The notes under the pieces were generated by a model, which ran no database searches, was not told the DNA's origin, and saw nothing but the letters and a program-made list of their open reading frames with translations. A stretch of 30,989 bases of DNA from Chromera velia (taxonomy: Eukaryota; Sar; Chromeraceae): NCBI GenBank assembly GCA_018398765.1, contig JAHBMJ010001409.1, positions 1 through 30,989 of the forward strand. Direction: 5' to 3'. Below, one piece after another: positions 1-9,345 of this stretch. The first letter of the stretch is position 1. Each line of letters begins with the position of its first letter. Made by a program: the position numbers and the translations under genes.

Positions 1-566
1 TGCTTTATCGCCTTCCTTGAAAACTACACAGATGATCGAATCTATGTACAATTCCCCTCCATGTGTGTTTTTGCATGTGTACCGATACATCAAGGTTCAA
101 CAAAAGGTGCATGTTCGCCATGCATGCGCTGTACAGTTGCATGCCGGGAAGCGCGGGTCCCGAAAGGCAAATGTAACCCGATTTATTGGTAATTCGACTT
201 TTTTTTTTCCATAGGTGCGGCTAAGGGCCTTAACAGATACCATGGCCGGGGGCCACGGCATATATTCCGAATATATAGAATATATATATATATATATGCG
301 TATGTACATGTATGTATAGTACACATTTTCAACAAATGTCAACTGGCACGATACCACCAGTTGTCGCAGTTCCCAGCAATCCATGCTCATTGCCCGATTG
401 CAAGAGTTAAAGGCAAGAGAAGGCAGTGTGACTCCCCTTGTTTCTCGCCTGTCGACAACCTGACTTCTTTTCCAGCCCTGGCACCGAACGTTCTCCCAGT
501 GGCACTACAGAGACCGTCGCTTGGAGCGCATCTCATCAGTTCTTTCCTGCGAGCCAGTAAGCCACC
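1..566 (+). promoter_or_regulatory. Upstream region of the hybrid histidine kinase gene
   Basis: No convincing gene is visible here. The stretch holds a short alternating TA run at about 270-298, suited to a promoter or a small microsatellite, and a T-rich run near 198-209. The overlapping short reading frames on both strands show no domain. The region ends in a near-ideal translation start context (GCCACCATGG) at 561-570, which supports the start at 567. Promoter function is inferred from position only. Confidence 0.35.
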
Positions 567-3500
567 ATGGGTGCAGAAGAGAAGAGGGCCAGCTCGTCGT
601 TTGAAAATTTTCTCCTCCACTCCACAGCGTTCCTCGTTTTAGAGTGGGAGGCAGTGCCACCCTTTCGGGTGACTTTCATGAACAAAGCGGGAAGTAAAGT
701 TCTCTCTCAAGAGGATGGGGATGGGGAAGGGGGTCTGGAACTTTCAAAAATTTTGAAGAACAGAGAAGACGTGGCCATGCTGGCCCCAACCGGTTCTGAA
801 CCACGGCAGCTGAACTTGTCTCTTCACATCACAGAGGGGAGTGGGAAGGGGGGTGAGAAGCACAATATCTTTTTGAAAGGGGAGTGTCGAGCGATGTTAG
901 ATGGTTGTGAGGGTGGTGTGGGGAGGGTACAGGGCGTGTTCACAGATCAGACAGAGGAGGTGACGCGCCAGCTGGAGGACAAAGTTGTTCGACAGAGACT
1001 GGAATTGGTGCTCGAGGGCACACAATTGGGCATGTGGGACTGGAACCCCCAAACGAACATTGTGAACTTCAACGAAAGATGGGCGGAAATGCTTGGGTAT
1101 TCGCTCAGTGAGGTTCCTTTCATTGTTTCCAGCTGGAGTGACAGAGTCCACCCAGATGACCTGCCCGTGTGTTTTGCGGAATTGCAGAAGCACATGTCAG
1201 GAGAGACCCAGTACTATGAGGTCCTGCACAGAATGAAACACAAGGATGGAAACTGGAGGTACATTCTCGCAGGTGCGTTAACAACATATGAGTGCTTCGT
1301 CTCAACATCTCTGTCGGACATCGAGCATCATGTATCTATCTATCTATCTACCCATTTTTCTATCCATCTGTCTGCCTGACTACCTATACCGAGCTTCCTG
1401 CCTATCTATCTTTCTTCGTTTCTTCTCATTCATCCATCCATCCATCCATCCACCCACCCATCCATCCATCCATCAATCCATCCATCCACCCACCCATCCA
1501 TCCATCCATCAATCCATCCATCCATCCATCCATCCATCCATCCATCTATCTATCCATCCATCCATCCATCCATCCATCTATCTATCTATCCATCCATCCA
1601 TCCATCCATTTGTCTACCTTTCCCTCTCGCTTCTTTTGTCTAGCTCTTTTGTCTGAAATATCTGTTCGTGTGTACAATCACCTCTCTGATATTTGCCCGT
1701 TCATCGTTTTCAAGCTTGCCTCCCCTTCTGTCTTCTGGTGAGGCCATTGCTTGGCCCCTGACGAACGCGTGTCTGTCCTTTTGTTCTTTCTTTCTGTAGG
1801 AGGCAAAATCGTTGAACGGGACTCTGAAGGCAAGCCGACCAGATTCACAGGTACCCACAAAGACCTGACTGCTCAGAAAGAGGTCGAGCTGGCCGCACAA
1901 CAGGCAGCTGCTGTCAAGGCCTTGTTCCTTGCCACGATCTCCCACGAGATCCGCACTCCCCTCAATGCGGTGCTCGGAATGATGCAGCTACTGCAGGAGA
2001 CCGAGCTAAACGAAGAGCAAAGATTTTGTGCAAAGACCGTCATGGATTCAGGTCTGTCGGTGGTCACTCATCATTTCAGGTGTGACTTAAAATGAGGTCG
2101 TCTTTTTGTGTGCACTTTTGTATTTGTTGTCTTCCCGCCATCATGTGTATTCTCTCCAAATCTTCTTCTGTCTGCGGTGCCTGAATGTCTGTCTATTTCA
2201 GCACGACGGTCTCAAGGAGCCTGGTGCGTGTCTCGACACACTCATTCTCCCTTGCCACACACACATACACACACACACGCACGCACCCACGCACGCACCC
2301 ACGCACGCACGCATGCACGGCCACACGCAGACACGCACACACACGCACACATGCAGACAGACTTTGCACACGAACAACCACGCACATACTCACGCATTAG
2401 CGTTCTCCTTTGTACCTGCGCACAAGCAGGTCGCATCCTGGTGGTGTTGATCAATGACCTCCTCGACTTCTCCAAGATCGAGAGGGGGGAGATGGAGGTG
2501 GCCCCCGAGCCTGTGGACGTCTCTGAGTTGATCCGGGGGGTATTCAGTCAGTTCAAGGGCACCGGAAAGAACAGGGGGGTCGAGTTCACTCTCGACATGC
2601 AGCTGCCCTCTGGACTTGTGGGTGGGAAAGGGGACCCGTTGGTGGTCACCGACTCCCAGCGGCTCTCTCAAATTTTGAGCAACCTGGTTTCAAATGCCAT
2701 TAAATTCACAGACACGGGGGGGAGAGTTGACGTGTGTGTTTCGTGGGATGAAACAGATGCGTACGCTTTCAAGGGAAGAAATTCGGTAGGGACTTCCCCC
2801 TCCCTGCCTGTGTCCGATGAAGAGGGAGAAATAACCGGAACGGAGACAAACGTGGTCTATCCAGATTGGGTGTCTGATGTGATTCGAAAGAGAACAAAGG
2901 AGTGTTTGAAGGACAGCGGAAAGGACGGTTCTTCTCTCGTACAGCGGGTGATTGTACGAAAGTTGAAACTTGTTGTCAGAGACACGGGAAAGGGAATCGC
3001 CGACACGGAAAGAATTTTTGAACCTTTCAAGCAGGAGGAAAACTCTATTGCAAGAAAGTCGGTAGGGGGAGGGAACAGAGAAGCAACGTGCTCTTCCCTC
3101 ATTGTTTGCTCACCGGCTCTCCCTCTCTCTCTTTTTTTGTCTCAGAAAGAAAGAAAGAAAGAAAGAAAGACAGACAGTCAGACTCACACGCACACACATC
3201 AGCTTACTTCGTCCCTTTCCCTTCCTCTCTTCAAACCAGCCTGCCTTTCCCGAGACGCCTGTGCATGTCTTCTTTGGTAAGCGCAGCAGTCAATCAATAG
3301 CGAGGACCTTCTCACCTCGCTTCTCTTCAAAGTCTCCGTGCGCGCAATCAACACAATATTTTGTCTCTCTGTCTTTCCTTTCCTTCCTGTCTTCCTGCAG
3401 ATTTGGCGGTACAGGTTTGGGCCTTTCGATCTCCAGGCACCTGTCGCGATTGATGGGGGGGGACGTGACTGTCACCAGCGAGGTCGGGAAGGGGTCTGAG

Positions 3501-4316
3501 TTTACGGTAGTGGTGTTCGCTCCAGAGGTTGAAAAGCCAGACCTGGACAGCAGCCAGAGGGGGAGGGAACAGAGACGCCGCATGTCCTTTGCACCCGCAC
3601 CCCCTGAGAACAGACATGCCATGGACACTGAGGGGACTCTGCTGGTCCCCGATGATCGGAGGCCCTCCTCGAGTCTCCGCAGAATTCGTGTGTTGGTGGT
3701 GGATGACATGGAAATTAACCGAATGGTTTTGAAGATGATGTTGTCGAAAGTTGAGCCCAACCCAATTGTAGAGGAGGCGGATGGTGGGGCAGTTGCATTG
3801 AAGCTGATTGAAGACAGTAGTCGCGAGCCGTTTGATTTGGTCCTCACAGATCTTCACATGCCAGAGATGAGCGGATTTGATCTGCTCAGACTGATGAGGT
3901 CCTCTGAGGTCCTTCGGCTCGAAAAATTCCAACCTGTCGCGATTGTAGTCAGTGCCGACGCCTTCCAAGAGACATTTGACGAGGCGATCGCTGCAGGAGC
4001 CGATGGCGTGTTGCCAAAGCCTGTGGGCAAAAGAGAACTGTGTGAGATGGTTCTCTTTGTGGCCAGTCTCACTGGTGGGCGAGACGCGCTATTGGAAGTA
4101 GATACGGGGAGTCCAAAAACACCACGGTGCCTGATTAAGAAAGACACTTTTAAGAGCGTGGGCCCAGGGGTGGGGGGGGAGGGGGAAGCAGAGAGATCAC
4201 ATGAGGAGGAAGAGAATAGGGAGAAGGGTGTCGCAGGTCAGGATGCAGAGGAGGACAGCGCGGGGGGGAGAGAAAAGGCGACAAGGAGAGAAGCAGCGTC
4301 CCCACGCCAGAGTTAA
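567..4316 (+). CDS. Hybrid sensor histidine kinase (PAS-HisKA-HATPase-REC), four exons
   Basis: Exons 567-1272, 1800-2051, 2430-3057 and 3401-4316 join in frame to about 833 residues. In order they give an unassigned N-terminus, a PAS fold with PAC motif (about 140-262; GMWDWN, VHPDD), the HisKA H-box SHEIRTPLN with phospho-accepting His284, an HATPase with N-box LVSNAIKF (Asn408), G1 box DTGKGI (about 504) and G2 box GGTGLGLS (about 531), and a receiver domain with acidic pair Asp630/Asp631, phospho-acceptor Asp679 in LTDLHMP and Lys735 in LPKPV. All catalytic boxes are intact. No signal peptide or membrane segment is seen, so it should be cytosolic and pass phosphate from His284 to Asp679 and then to a phosphotransfer protein. 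The signal sensed by the PAS domain is unknown. Splices restore PAC (LAGGK), DSGRIL and ARKFGGTG. Donors are GTGCGT, GTCTGT and GTCGGT. An acidic insert of about 50 residues separates N and G1 boxes, and the C-terminus is a charged tail. Confidence 0.9.
1431..1610 (+). repeat. (CATC)n/(CTAT)n microsatellite in kinase intron 1
   Basis: Nearly uninterrupted CATC tetranucleotides, with CACC and CTAT variants, fill about 180 bp of the 527-bp first intron (1273-1799). The repetitive His-Pro-Ser-Ile reading frames here are products of the repeat. Placement inside an intron is supported by the clean PAS-PAC reading frame across the splice. Confidence 0.9.
2256..2352 (+). repeat. CA/CGCA-type microsatellite in kinase intron 2
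   Basis: Alternating CA with CGCA and CCCA variants lies inside intron 2 (2052-2429). Reading frames through it are low complexity (Thr/His/Ala-rich) and are not part of the protein. Confidence 0.85.
3144..3171 (+). repeat. (GAAA)n microsatellite in kinase intron 3
   Basis: About seven GAAA units lie within intron 3 (3058-3400). The intron separates the ATP-binding G1 region from the G2 glycine box, and the frame is restored exactly at ARK|FGGTG. Confidence 0.85.
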
Positions 4317-4776
4317 TTTTTAATTTTTTATGTAGCTCCACATGCATACACTGGTCCGTCCTGGTAGTTCTAATTCAAAGGATCAGTAGTGTGATTTATG
4401 AAGTTAGTCTCCTCGCCGGCGCCACCTATTTAGTACCGAATTGATGATTCCTTAGTTCAAGAAACCGATTGTCGCCATAATTAAGTAGATTCAACTTTTA
4501 TCTGAATATCTTTGTTAAAAAATCTTTAATGGACTCATATTGAGTCACTAATAGTAGTAGTACTTGTAGTGGTAAACCAACTCGGATATCTAAGTCACCT
4601 CTTTGAACTAGTCTTTGAAAAACTTTTAAGTTGTCAATGTTTTGAGTCAAAACTTTTGACTCTTTAAGAAATGAAAAATATGTCTAAAAACTGTACAGTA
4701 TTACTCCTACGATATCGTTGGACGTCATTCATACACGTACATTGTATTCAATGTATTGTATACATCTATGGGTCAC
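4317..4776. other. AT-rich stretch downstream of the kinase gene
   Basis: No gene is seen. T-rich sequence directly follows the TAA stop, so the 3' UTR of the kinase is expected here, but no canonical AATAAA signal was found. Short palindromic pieces (GAGTCAAAACTTTTGACTC near 4643-4662) occur. The block ends with a 13-bp motif, CATCTATGGGTCA, which recurs in inverted orientation near 8936-8948. Confidence 0.4.
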
Positions 4777-5080
4777 AAAAAAGGCGATATTGCTAAATAT
4801 TGTACAATATCGCTTTGTCCGACTATTGTTTGTACCCGATATCGCAATATTTAGCAATATCAATATAGGTGCGATATTGTACGATATAAGGCGATGTTTG
4901 TAATATCGCGTAGGCGATATTGTACGATATTAGGCGATATTTATAATATCGGGTAGGCGATAGTATTGTACGATATTAAGCGATATAAATAATATTGGCC
5001 ATGCGATATTGAACGATATTAAGCGATATTCAAAATATCATGTACGTAGGCGATATTATACGATATTTGCCGATATTTAT
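4777..5080 (+). repeat. CGATAT-rich AT repeat, copy A, with a 43-47 bp tandem core
   Basis: The block is dominated by GCGATATT and its complement AATATCGC. From 4871 a unit beginning GCGATATTGTACGATAT recurs at about 4871, 4914, 4957, 5003 and 5050, giving spacings of 43, 43, 46 and 47 bp. The many self-complementary ATATCG/CGATAT words would form hairpins. A second block of the same type occurs at 8722-8935. No coding capacity is apparent. Confidence 0.8.
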
Positions 5081-5083
5081 GAA

Positions 5084-5376
5084 GAAATGAAAGAAGGAAG
5101 GAAGACTAGGAGGAAGCCTGAGGAACTTGAAGGAAGGAAGGAAGGAAGGAAGGACTCGGAAGGAAGGACTCGGAAGGAAGGACTCGGAAGGAAGGAAGGA
5201 AGGAAGGAAGAAAAGACTCGGAAGGAAGGAAGGAAGGAAGGAAGGAAGAAAGAAGGAAGAAAGGGAAGGAAGAAAGGGGAGGAAGAAAGGGAAGGAAGAA
5301 AGGGAAGGAAGAAAGGAAGGAAGGAAGGGAAGAAGGAAGAAAGGAAAGAAGGAAGGAAGGAAAGAAGAAAGAAATG
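5084..5376 (+). repeat. GGAA/GAAA polypurine tract
   Basis: About 290 bp of purine-only sequence is built from GGAA units, with several AGGACTCGGA interruptions near 5150-5225. Long Lys/Gly/Arg-rich frames on + and Pro/Ser/Phe/Leu-rich frames on - follow from the repeat. A related tract lies at 5693-5804. Confidence 0.9.
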
Positions 5377-5692
5377 CCAGTGGAGAGAGAAGGATGCATT
5401 GTACAAAACCTGATTTAATTGTCAGAGTTGCAGCTTCAAGTTGACCTAGGAACCACCCACACCCAGAGATTTGGTGGGGCTCCAGAGATAGAAACAGCTG
5501 CGGTAAAAAACTTGTATCTTCCCTTGGTTTCCTCAGTAACATCAGGCCCCCCTCTGACCATTCTGAAGTCGTCCTGGCCCCGGGCCCGTCAATGGCTCCA
5601 ACCATAAATTCTTTCTCAGCCGCAGTTTGGACCTTGCCGTCCCTCTGTGTAAAGGGCTCCACCAGGGAATACTCTCCGACAAACACACAGAT
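5377..5692. other. Unique sequence between two GGAA tracts
   Basis: This 316-bp island is the only complex sequence between two polypurine tracts. The minus strand is open across it (a frame entering from about 5686), but I recognise no domain and the frame runs into the repeat-encoded Pro/Ser/Phe stretch. It may be an ancestral unique sequence split by repeat growth. No gene is called. Confidence 0.3.
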
Positions 5693-5804
5693 GAAAGGAA
5701 GGAAGTCTCTCAGGATGGAAAGAAGGAAGGAAGGAAGGACGAAAGGGAAGGAAGGAGGAAAGGAAGCAAGAAAGGGAAGGAAGGAAGGAAGGAAGGGAGG
5801 AAGG
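5693..5804 (+). repeat. Second GGAA polypurine tract
   Basis: Purine-rich GGAA/GGAAA repeats abut the 145-bp tandem array that begins at about 5811. It is the same repeat class as 5084-5376. Confidence 0.85.
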
Positions 5805-5810
5805 TCTCGC

Positions 5811-6893
5811 GAAGGAAAATGTTTGCCTCACTGTTGTGTGGATGGGGAAAGAGGAAAAGAAAGAGAGACGTCGAGCTGGGGGGGGATACACTCACTGTTC
5901 ATGCTGTGAAACTGATGATGAGTCTCCTTTCTATCAGCACAAGGGTCTGTCTTGCGAAGGAAAATGTTTGCCTCGCTGTTGTGTGGATGGGGAGAGAGGA
6001 AAAGAAAGAGAGACGTCGAGCTGGGGGAGGATACACTTACTGCTTGTGCTGTGGAACCGATGAGAAGTCTCCTTTCTGTCAGCACAAGGGCCTGTTTTGC
6101 GAAGGAAAATGTTTGCCTCGCTGTTGTGTGGATGAGGAGAGAGGAAAACAAAGAGAAACGTCAAGCTGGGGGAGGATACACTCATTGTTCGTGCTGTGAA
6201 ACCGATGATGAGTCTCCTTTCTATCAGTACAAGGGTCTGTCTTGCGAAGGAAAATGTTTGCCTCGCTGTTGTGTGGATGGGGAGAGAGGAAAAGAAAGAG
6301 AGACGTCGACCTGGGGGAGGATACACTCACTGCTTGTGCTGCGGAACTGCCGAGAAGTCTCCTTTCTGTCAGCACAAGGGTCTGTCTCGTGAAAGAAAAT
6401 GTTTGCCTCGCTGTTGTGTAGATGAGGAGAGAGGAAGAGAAAGAGAGACGTCGACCTGGGGGAGGATACACTCACTGTTCATGCTGTAGAACCGATGAGA
6501 AGTCTCCTTTCTGTCAGCACAAGGGTCTGTCTCGCGAAGGAAAATGTATGCCTCGCTGTTGTGTGGATGGGGAGAGAGGAAACGAAAGAGAGACGTCGAC
6601 CTGGGGGAGGATACACTCAATGCTTGTGCTGCGGAACTGCTGAGAAGTCTCCTTTCTGTCAGCACAAGGGTCTGTCTCGCGAAGGAAAATGTTTGCATCG
6701 CTGTTGTGTGAATGGGGACAGAGGAAAAGAAAGAGAGACGTCGAGCTGGGGGACGATACACTCACTGCTTGTGCTGCGGAACTGCCGAGAAGTCTCCTTT
6801 CTGTCAGCACAAGGGTCTGTCTCGCCAAGGAAAAATGTTCCCCGCTGTTGTACGGATGGCGGATGCCGAGAGACAAAACGAAAGAGATGAGCA
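5811..6893. repeat. Tandem array with exact 145-bp period, eight units (last one degraded)
   Basis: The anchor GAAGGAAAATGTTTGCCTC or a close variant starts at 5811, 5956, 6101, 6246, 6391, 6536, 6681 and 6826. Every interval is exactly 145 bp although the units differ by many substitutions. A partial two-unit pattern is visible: the spacers after units 1 and 3 share GATGATGAG...CTATCAG, while those after 4, 6 and 7 share GCGGAACTGC. Because 145 is not a multiple of 3, any frame shifts at each unit. One + frame gives a Cys-rich peptide (CGTAEKSPFCQHKGL, KCLPRCCVD) per unit, but substitutions there mostly change amino acids, so coding is not supported. On the minus strand most units carry a GTGAGT donor and a pyrimidine-tract CAACAG acceptor. 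Confidence 0.92.
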
Positions 6894-8058
6894 GTCTACA
6901 AACACGACACACTAGGATGCGCAGCGCCAATGCTCCAAGCGACCTTCATTTTTGCCTCAAAGACAGGTTGACAGGCCGACAGGAGAACTCTGGAAAAAGC
7001 TGTAACAAGGACACACTCTCAAAAATCAGTGGAGATGACGGAGGGAAAATCACAGCTGTACTGAGGCCAGTGTACTGCATGGGAAAGCGATGGAGCTCTG
7101 CAATGTGCAATGGAAACATCTGAATCTCTAAGCAGTTCAGAGCCAACTGAATCTTTTTGAACTGATCGAAGGAACGCAAAGTTGTTGAGGCAGTTTTGCG
7201 ATCGAATGCGATCGACGTTTATAGCAGATGCATTAATTGAAGCGAATTTCGGGAAATTCGGCCGCGGCCGGGGCCGGTGCATATGCATGCAGTGGACCCC
7301 GCACGGGCCCGTACACGCGCATCATTGCATGAAGCTGATTTTTTTTTCTTTTTTTTTTTTGCATGAAGCTGATTGTCTGACCTTCATGCATGCAGACTGT
7401 GCATGGCCTGTATATGGCCTGTTTCAATGGCTGGCTTCGCTATGGAAACAGACCGCTGGCTCTACATGGAAAGCTAGCAAACCAGCTTGGCAAAGACCTT
7501 CCCAGAAGCCCATCTTGATGTTGCAAAGGGCATAAATGGCAGGCCCGATCAAAGTGGAACTGACCTTTGGCGACTTTCAGATTTCATATCGATAACCATT
7601 CGGAGCGGTCTCGTGTTCCACACCGCTTCTGTCCACTTTCTTTTGCGTTCTTTTCTGTCTGTCGAGTCAGGCTCTTCTGTTGGGAAAACAAAGAATGACA
7701 TTCGTGTAATCTGAAGTGACCTTGCCGCGCGTTCGGAAAGCAGACAAACATAAACTTTAAGTGGCCAAAAGTGGCGTTCTCGACATTGATCTTAGTAAGC
7801 TCCCGGCTCGTTTCCACTCTCTCTGGCCTTTTCCGACGTCATCAAACCAAATCAAACCAATGGTCTCAGTGTTGTTCAGAGCTATTCAGGGCACGTGCAT
7901 GTCTGTCTGCTAGGTCTGTCTTTGTGTGAGTATATATGTGTCCGTATCTATATGTCTTCCGCACTCCACGTCGCTCCCAATTAATTAAGTGGCTGCATCC
8001 CGTCCTGTTTGACTGACAGTGTTGAAGATCCCAGAATTCATGGGGGGAGGAAGACAGT

Positions 8059-8063
<5 letters not shown>
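6894..8063. other. Intergenic stretch without a recognised gene
   Basis: No protein domain was recognised on either strand. Notable parts are a GC-rich patch at about 7255-7320 (GGCCGCGGCCGGGGCCGG), TGCATGCA at 7284-7291 and 7387-7394, a word TGCATTAATTGAAGCG at 7229-7244 that recurs near the GC patch at 26472, and a 14-bp direct duplication around a T tract at 7327-7374. Confidence 0.4.
7327..7374. repeat. Direct repeat GCATGAAGCTGATT flanking an oligo-T tract
   Basis: The 14-bp word occurs at 7327-7340 and 7361-7374, separated by about 20 bases that are nearly all T. This could be local slippage, or the trace of a tiny poly(A)-only retroposition on the minus strand with a target-site duplication. 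The sequence alone does not decide. Confidence 0.6.
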
Positions 8064-8104
<41 letters not shown>

Positions 8105-8240
8105 TTCTCTCTTTCTCTCTTTCTCTCTTTCTCTCTTTCTCTCTTTCTCTCTTTCTCTCTTTCTCTCTTTCTCTCTTTCTTTCTCTCTTTCTNCCCCTCC
8201 CTGCCCCCCTGCCTCCCGGCCTCCCTCCCTCCCTTCACTC
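8064..8240 (+). repeat. CT / CTCTTT pyrimidine microsatellite containing one unresolved base
   Basis: A (CT)n run is followed by about fifteen CTCTTT-type units and a CCCT-rich tail. The single N of the window is at 8193, at the junction between the CTCTTT units and the C-rich tail. The repeat length there is probably unreliable in the assembly. Confidence 0.92.
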
Positions 8241-8376
8241 GAAGTCCGCCCTAGCCCCCACCCCTCTCTCTCTGTCTTTGTCTCTCTGTTTTGTCTCTTT
8301 GTCTTTGTCTCTCTGTCTTTAAATTCTCTCTCTTTCTCATTCTGTTTCTCTTCCTCAGGCCTGCAGGAGAATTTCT

Positions 8377-8600
8377 TTAACTTGCTCCTTTTTGAGCGAT
8401 GTAAAAATTTGAGCCAGGTTTTTGACTCCCAAGTTTATCTTGCTGACTAGGTTGATGATCGCCGGATTCCTTCACAAACTTTCGGTACCAAGTAGATGAA
8501 GACTTTAATTGCTCAGAGACCAAGCAATCAAACTTGGGTCTGAACCAGTCCAAGGCCTTGAACACCTGGATTGCGGATCCGCGCAGCCGCTTTCGGTCCT
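8377..8600 (-). mobile_element. Possible Ty3/Gypsy-like reverse transcriptase fragment (fossil)
   Basis: A minus-strand segment of about 75 residues has a spacing that resembles the end of a Gypsy-type reverse transcriptase: a Trp-x-x-Pro-Lys, then a Leu-rich stretch, then WYRKFVKE in place of the usual YYRRFI, then a short segment to an aromatic residue. It is a short broken remnant without recognisable LTRs, gag or integrase. The likeness is by eye and weak. It sits just inside CGATAT repeat copy B. Confidence 0.25.
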
Positions 8601-8721
8601 TAGGTTAAGAGTCCTTTGCTAGTGTAACTGTTGAGCTCTTGTCATACTTTATGAGGGCTAGAGAGGTAAGAAAGTGAATATGCAAAACTTGTATGTCGCC
8701 CATGGTAGAACACTATCATAC
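8601..8721. other. Short spacer between fossil and CGATAT copy B
   Basis: No gene or motif of note was seen. The sequence is moderately AT-rich and runs into the CGATAT repeat. Confidence 0.3.
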
Positions 8722-8935
8722 AGTTACTAAATATCGCAGTGGACCCGATACCCGATATTTTAAAACATCGTTTATATTAAATATCGCGATATTACCGATA
8801 TGCGATATAGATAGAATTTAATATCGCGATATTGGCGATATATGGCGATATTTAGCAATATCGTATATCGGTACAAATATTGGGGCGATATTTGTACGAT
8901 ATTAGCGATATCAGGGTATCGCGATATCACTCTGA
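8722..8935 (-). repeat. CGATAT-rich AT repeat, copy B, inverted relative to copy A
   Basis: This block is built from ATATCGCGATAT and GCGATATT words like copy A. It ends in TGACCCATAGATG (8936-8948), the exact reverse complement of CATCTATGGGTCA at the border of copy A. The reverse complement of copy B also shares CGATATTGCTAAATAT with copy A just inside the border. The two copies are therefore the same element family in opposite orientation. Confidence 0.8.
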
Positions 8936-8948
8936 CCCATAGATGTAA

Positions 8949-9224
8949 AGTAGTGTTAAAGCAGTATAAAGATTATTATCATTATTATCATCATTATCAT
9001 TTTATAATGATTTAGATCTTCTACGGGCATTTACAGGGTTTCGGAAGCTTACAGTAGTTCATAACACGTCAAACATACTCACATCTTTCGTAATCAAAGT
9101 GCATGCTCCAAGGTTTTAGAGAATTTATAGTAGGCCGGGGTGCTAGCATCTAGTACTATAAGTACTATCTACTACTAAGAATCAGAGAGATGGAGTGAGC
9201 TCGTCGTGGCACGGTTGTGCAGCC
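8949..9224. other. AT-rich spacer upstream of the chitinase promoter region
   Basis: An ATT/ATC-rich run (about 8969-9005) and unremarkable AT-rich sequence are present. No gene is seen. Confidence 0.35.
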
Positions 9225-9345
9225 GTAGTGCATGCATGGCCGTCGATCCGAGCCGTCGTGGGCCGGGCCGCTTCTATAAGGGCCCGCGGGCGGGCCCGGA
9301 CGCACGCGCGGGGGCGAGCCGGCGCGGCCTGCATTAATTGCAATT
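9225..9345 (+). promoter_or_regulatory. GC-rich patch with TGCATGCA, candidate chitinase promoter
   Basis: About 100 bp of very GC-rich sequence interrupts AT-rich flanks and starts with TGCATGCA (9229-9236). It contains CTATAAGG near 9273, which could act as a TATA-like box, and ends with TGCATTAATTGCAATTAATT. It lies 280-390 bp before the chitinase start. Similar GC patches occur at 7255, 17560, 26490 and 30785. Promoter function is inferred from position and from the known use of TGCATGCA-type motifs by ApiAP2 factors in apicomplexan relatives. Confidence 0.4.

Noticed and set aside
1288-1741. Long His-Pro-Ser-Ile repeat reading frames on the plus strand
   Set aside because: They are produced by the CATC microsatellite in kinase intron 1; the protein reading frame skips this region cleanly.
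567-4316. Bacterial origin or contamination for the histidine kinase
   Set aside because: The catalytic parts are split by three GT-AG introns carrying eukaryotic microsatellites, with a Kozak-like start.
5030-5444. Long Lys/Gly-rich plus frames and Pro/Ser/Phe-rich minus frames
   Set aside because: These are translations of GGAA polypurine DNA in all frames, with no complex sequence of their own.
5811-6893. Cys-rich secreted repeat protein on the plus strand
   Set aside because: The 145-bp period shifts the frame at every unit and substitutions between units mostly change residues, so a continuous selected protein is not supported.
5811-6893. CRISPR array
   Set aside because: The whole unit is repeated without unique spacers, and the genome is spliced eukaryotic DNA. 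The 21-bp and 17-bp repeats elsewhere also lack spacers.
8019-8450. Ser/Leu/Phe repeat frame
   Set aside because: Translation of the CT microsatellite, crossing an unresolved base.
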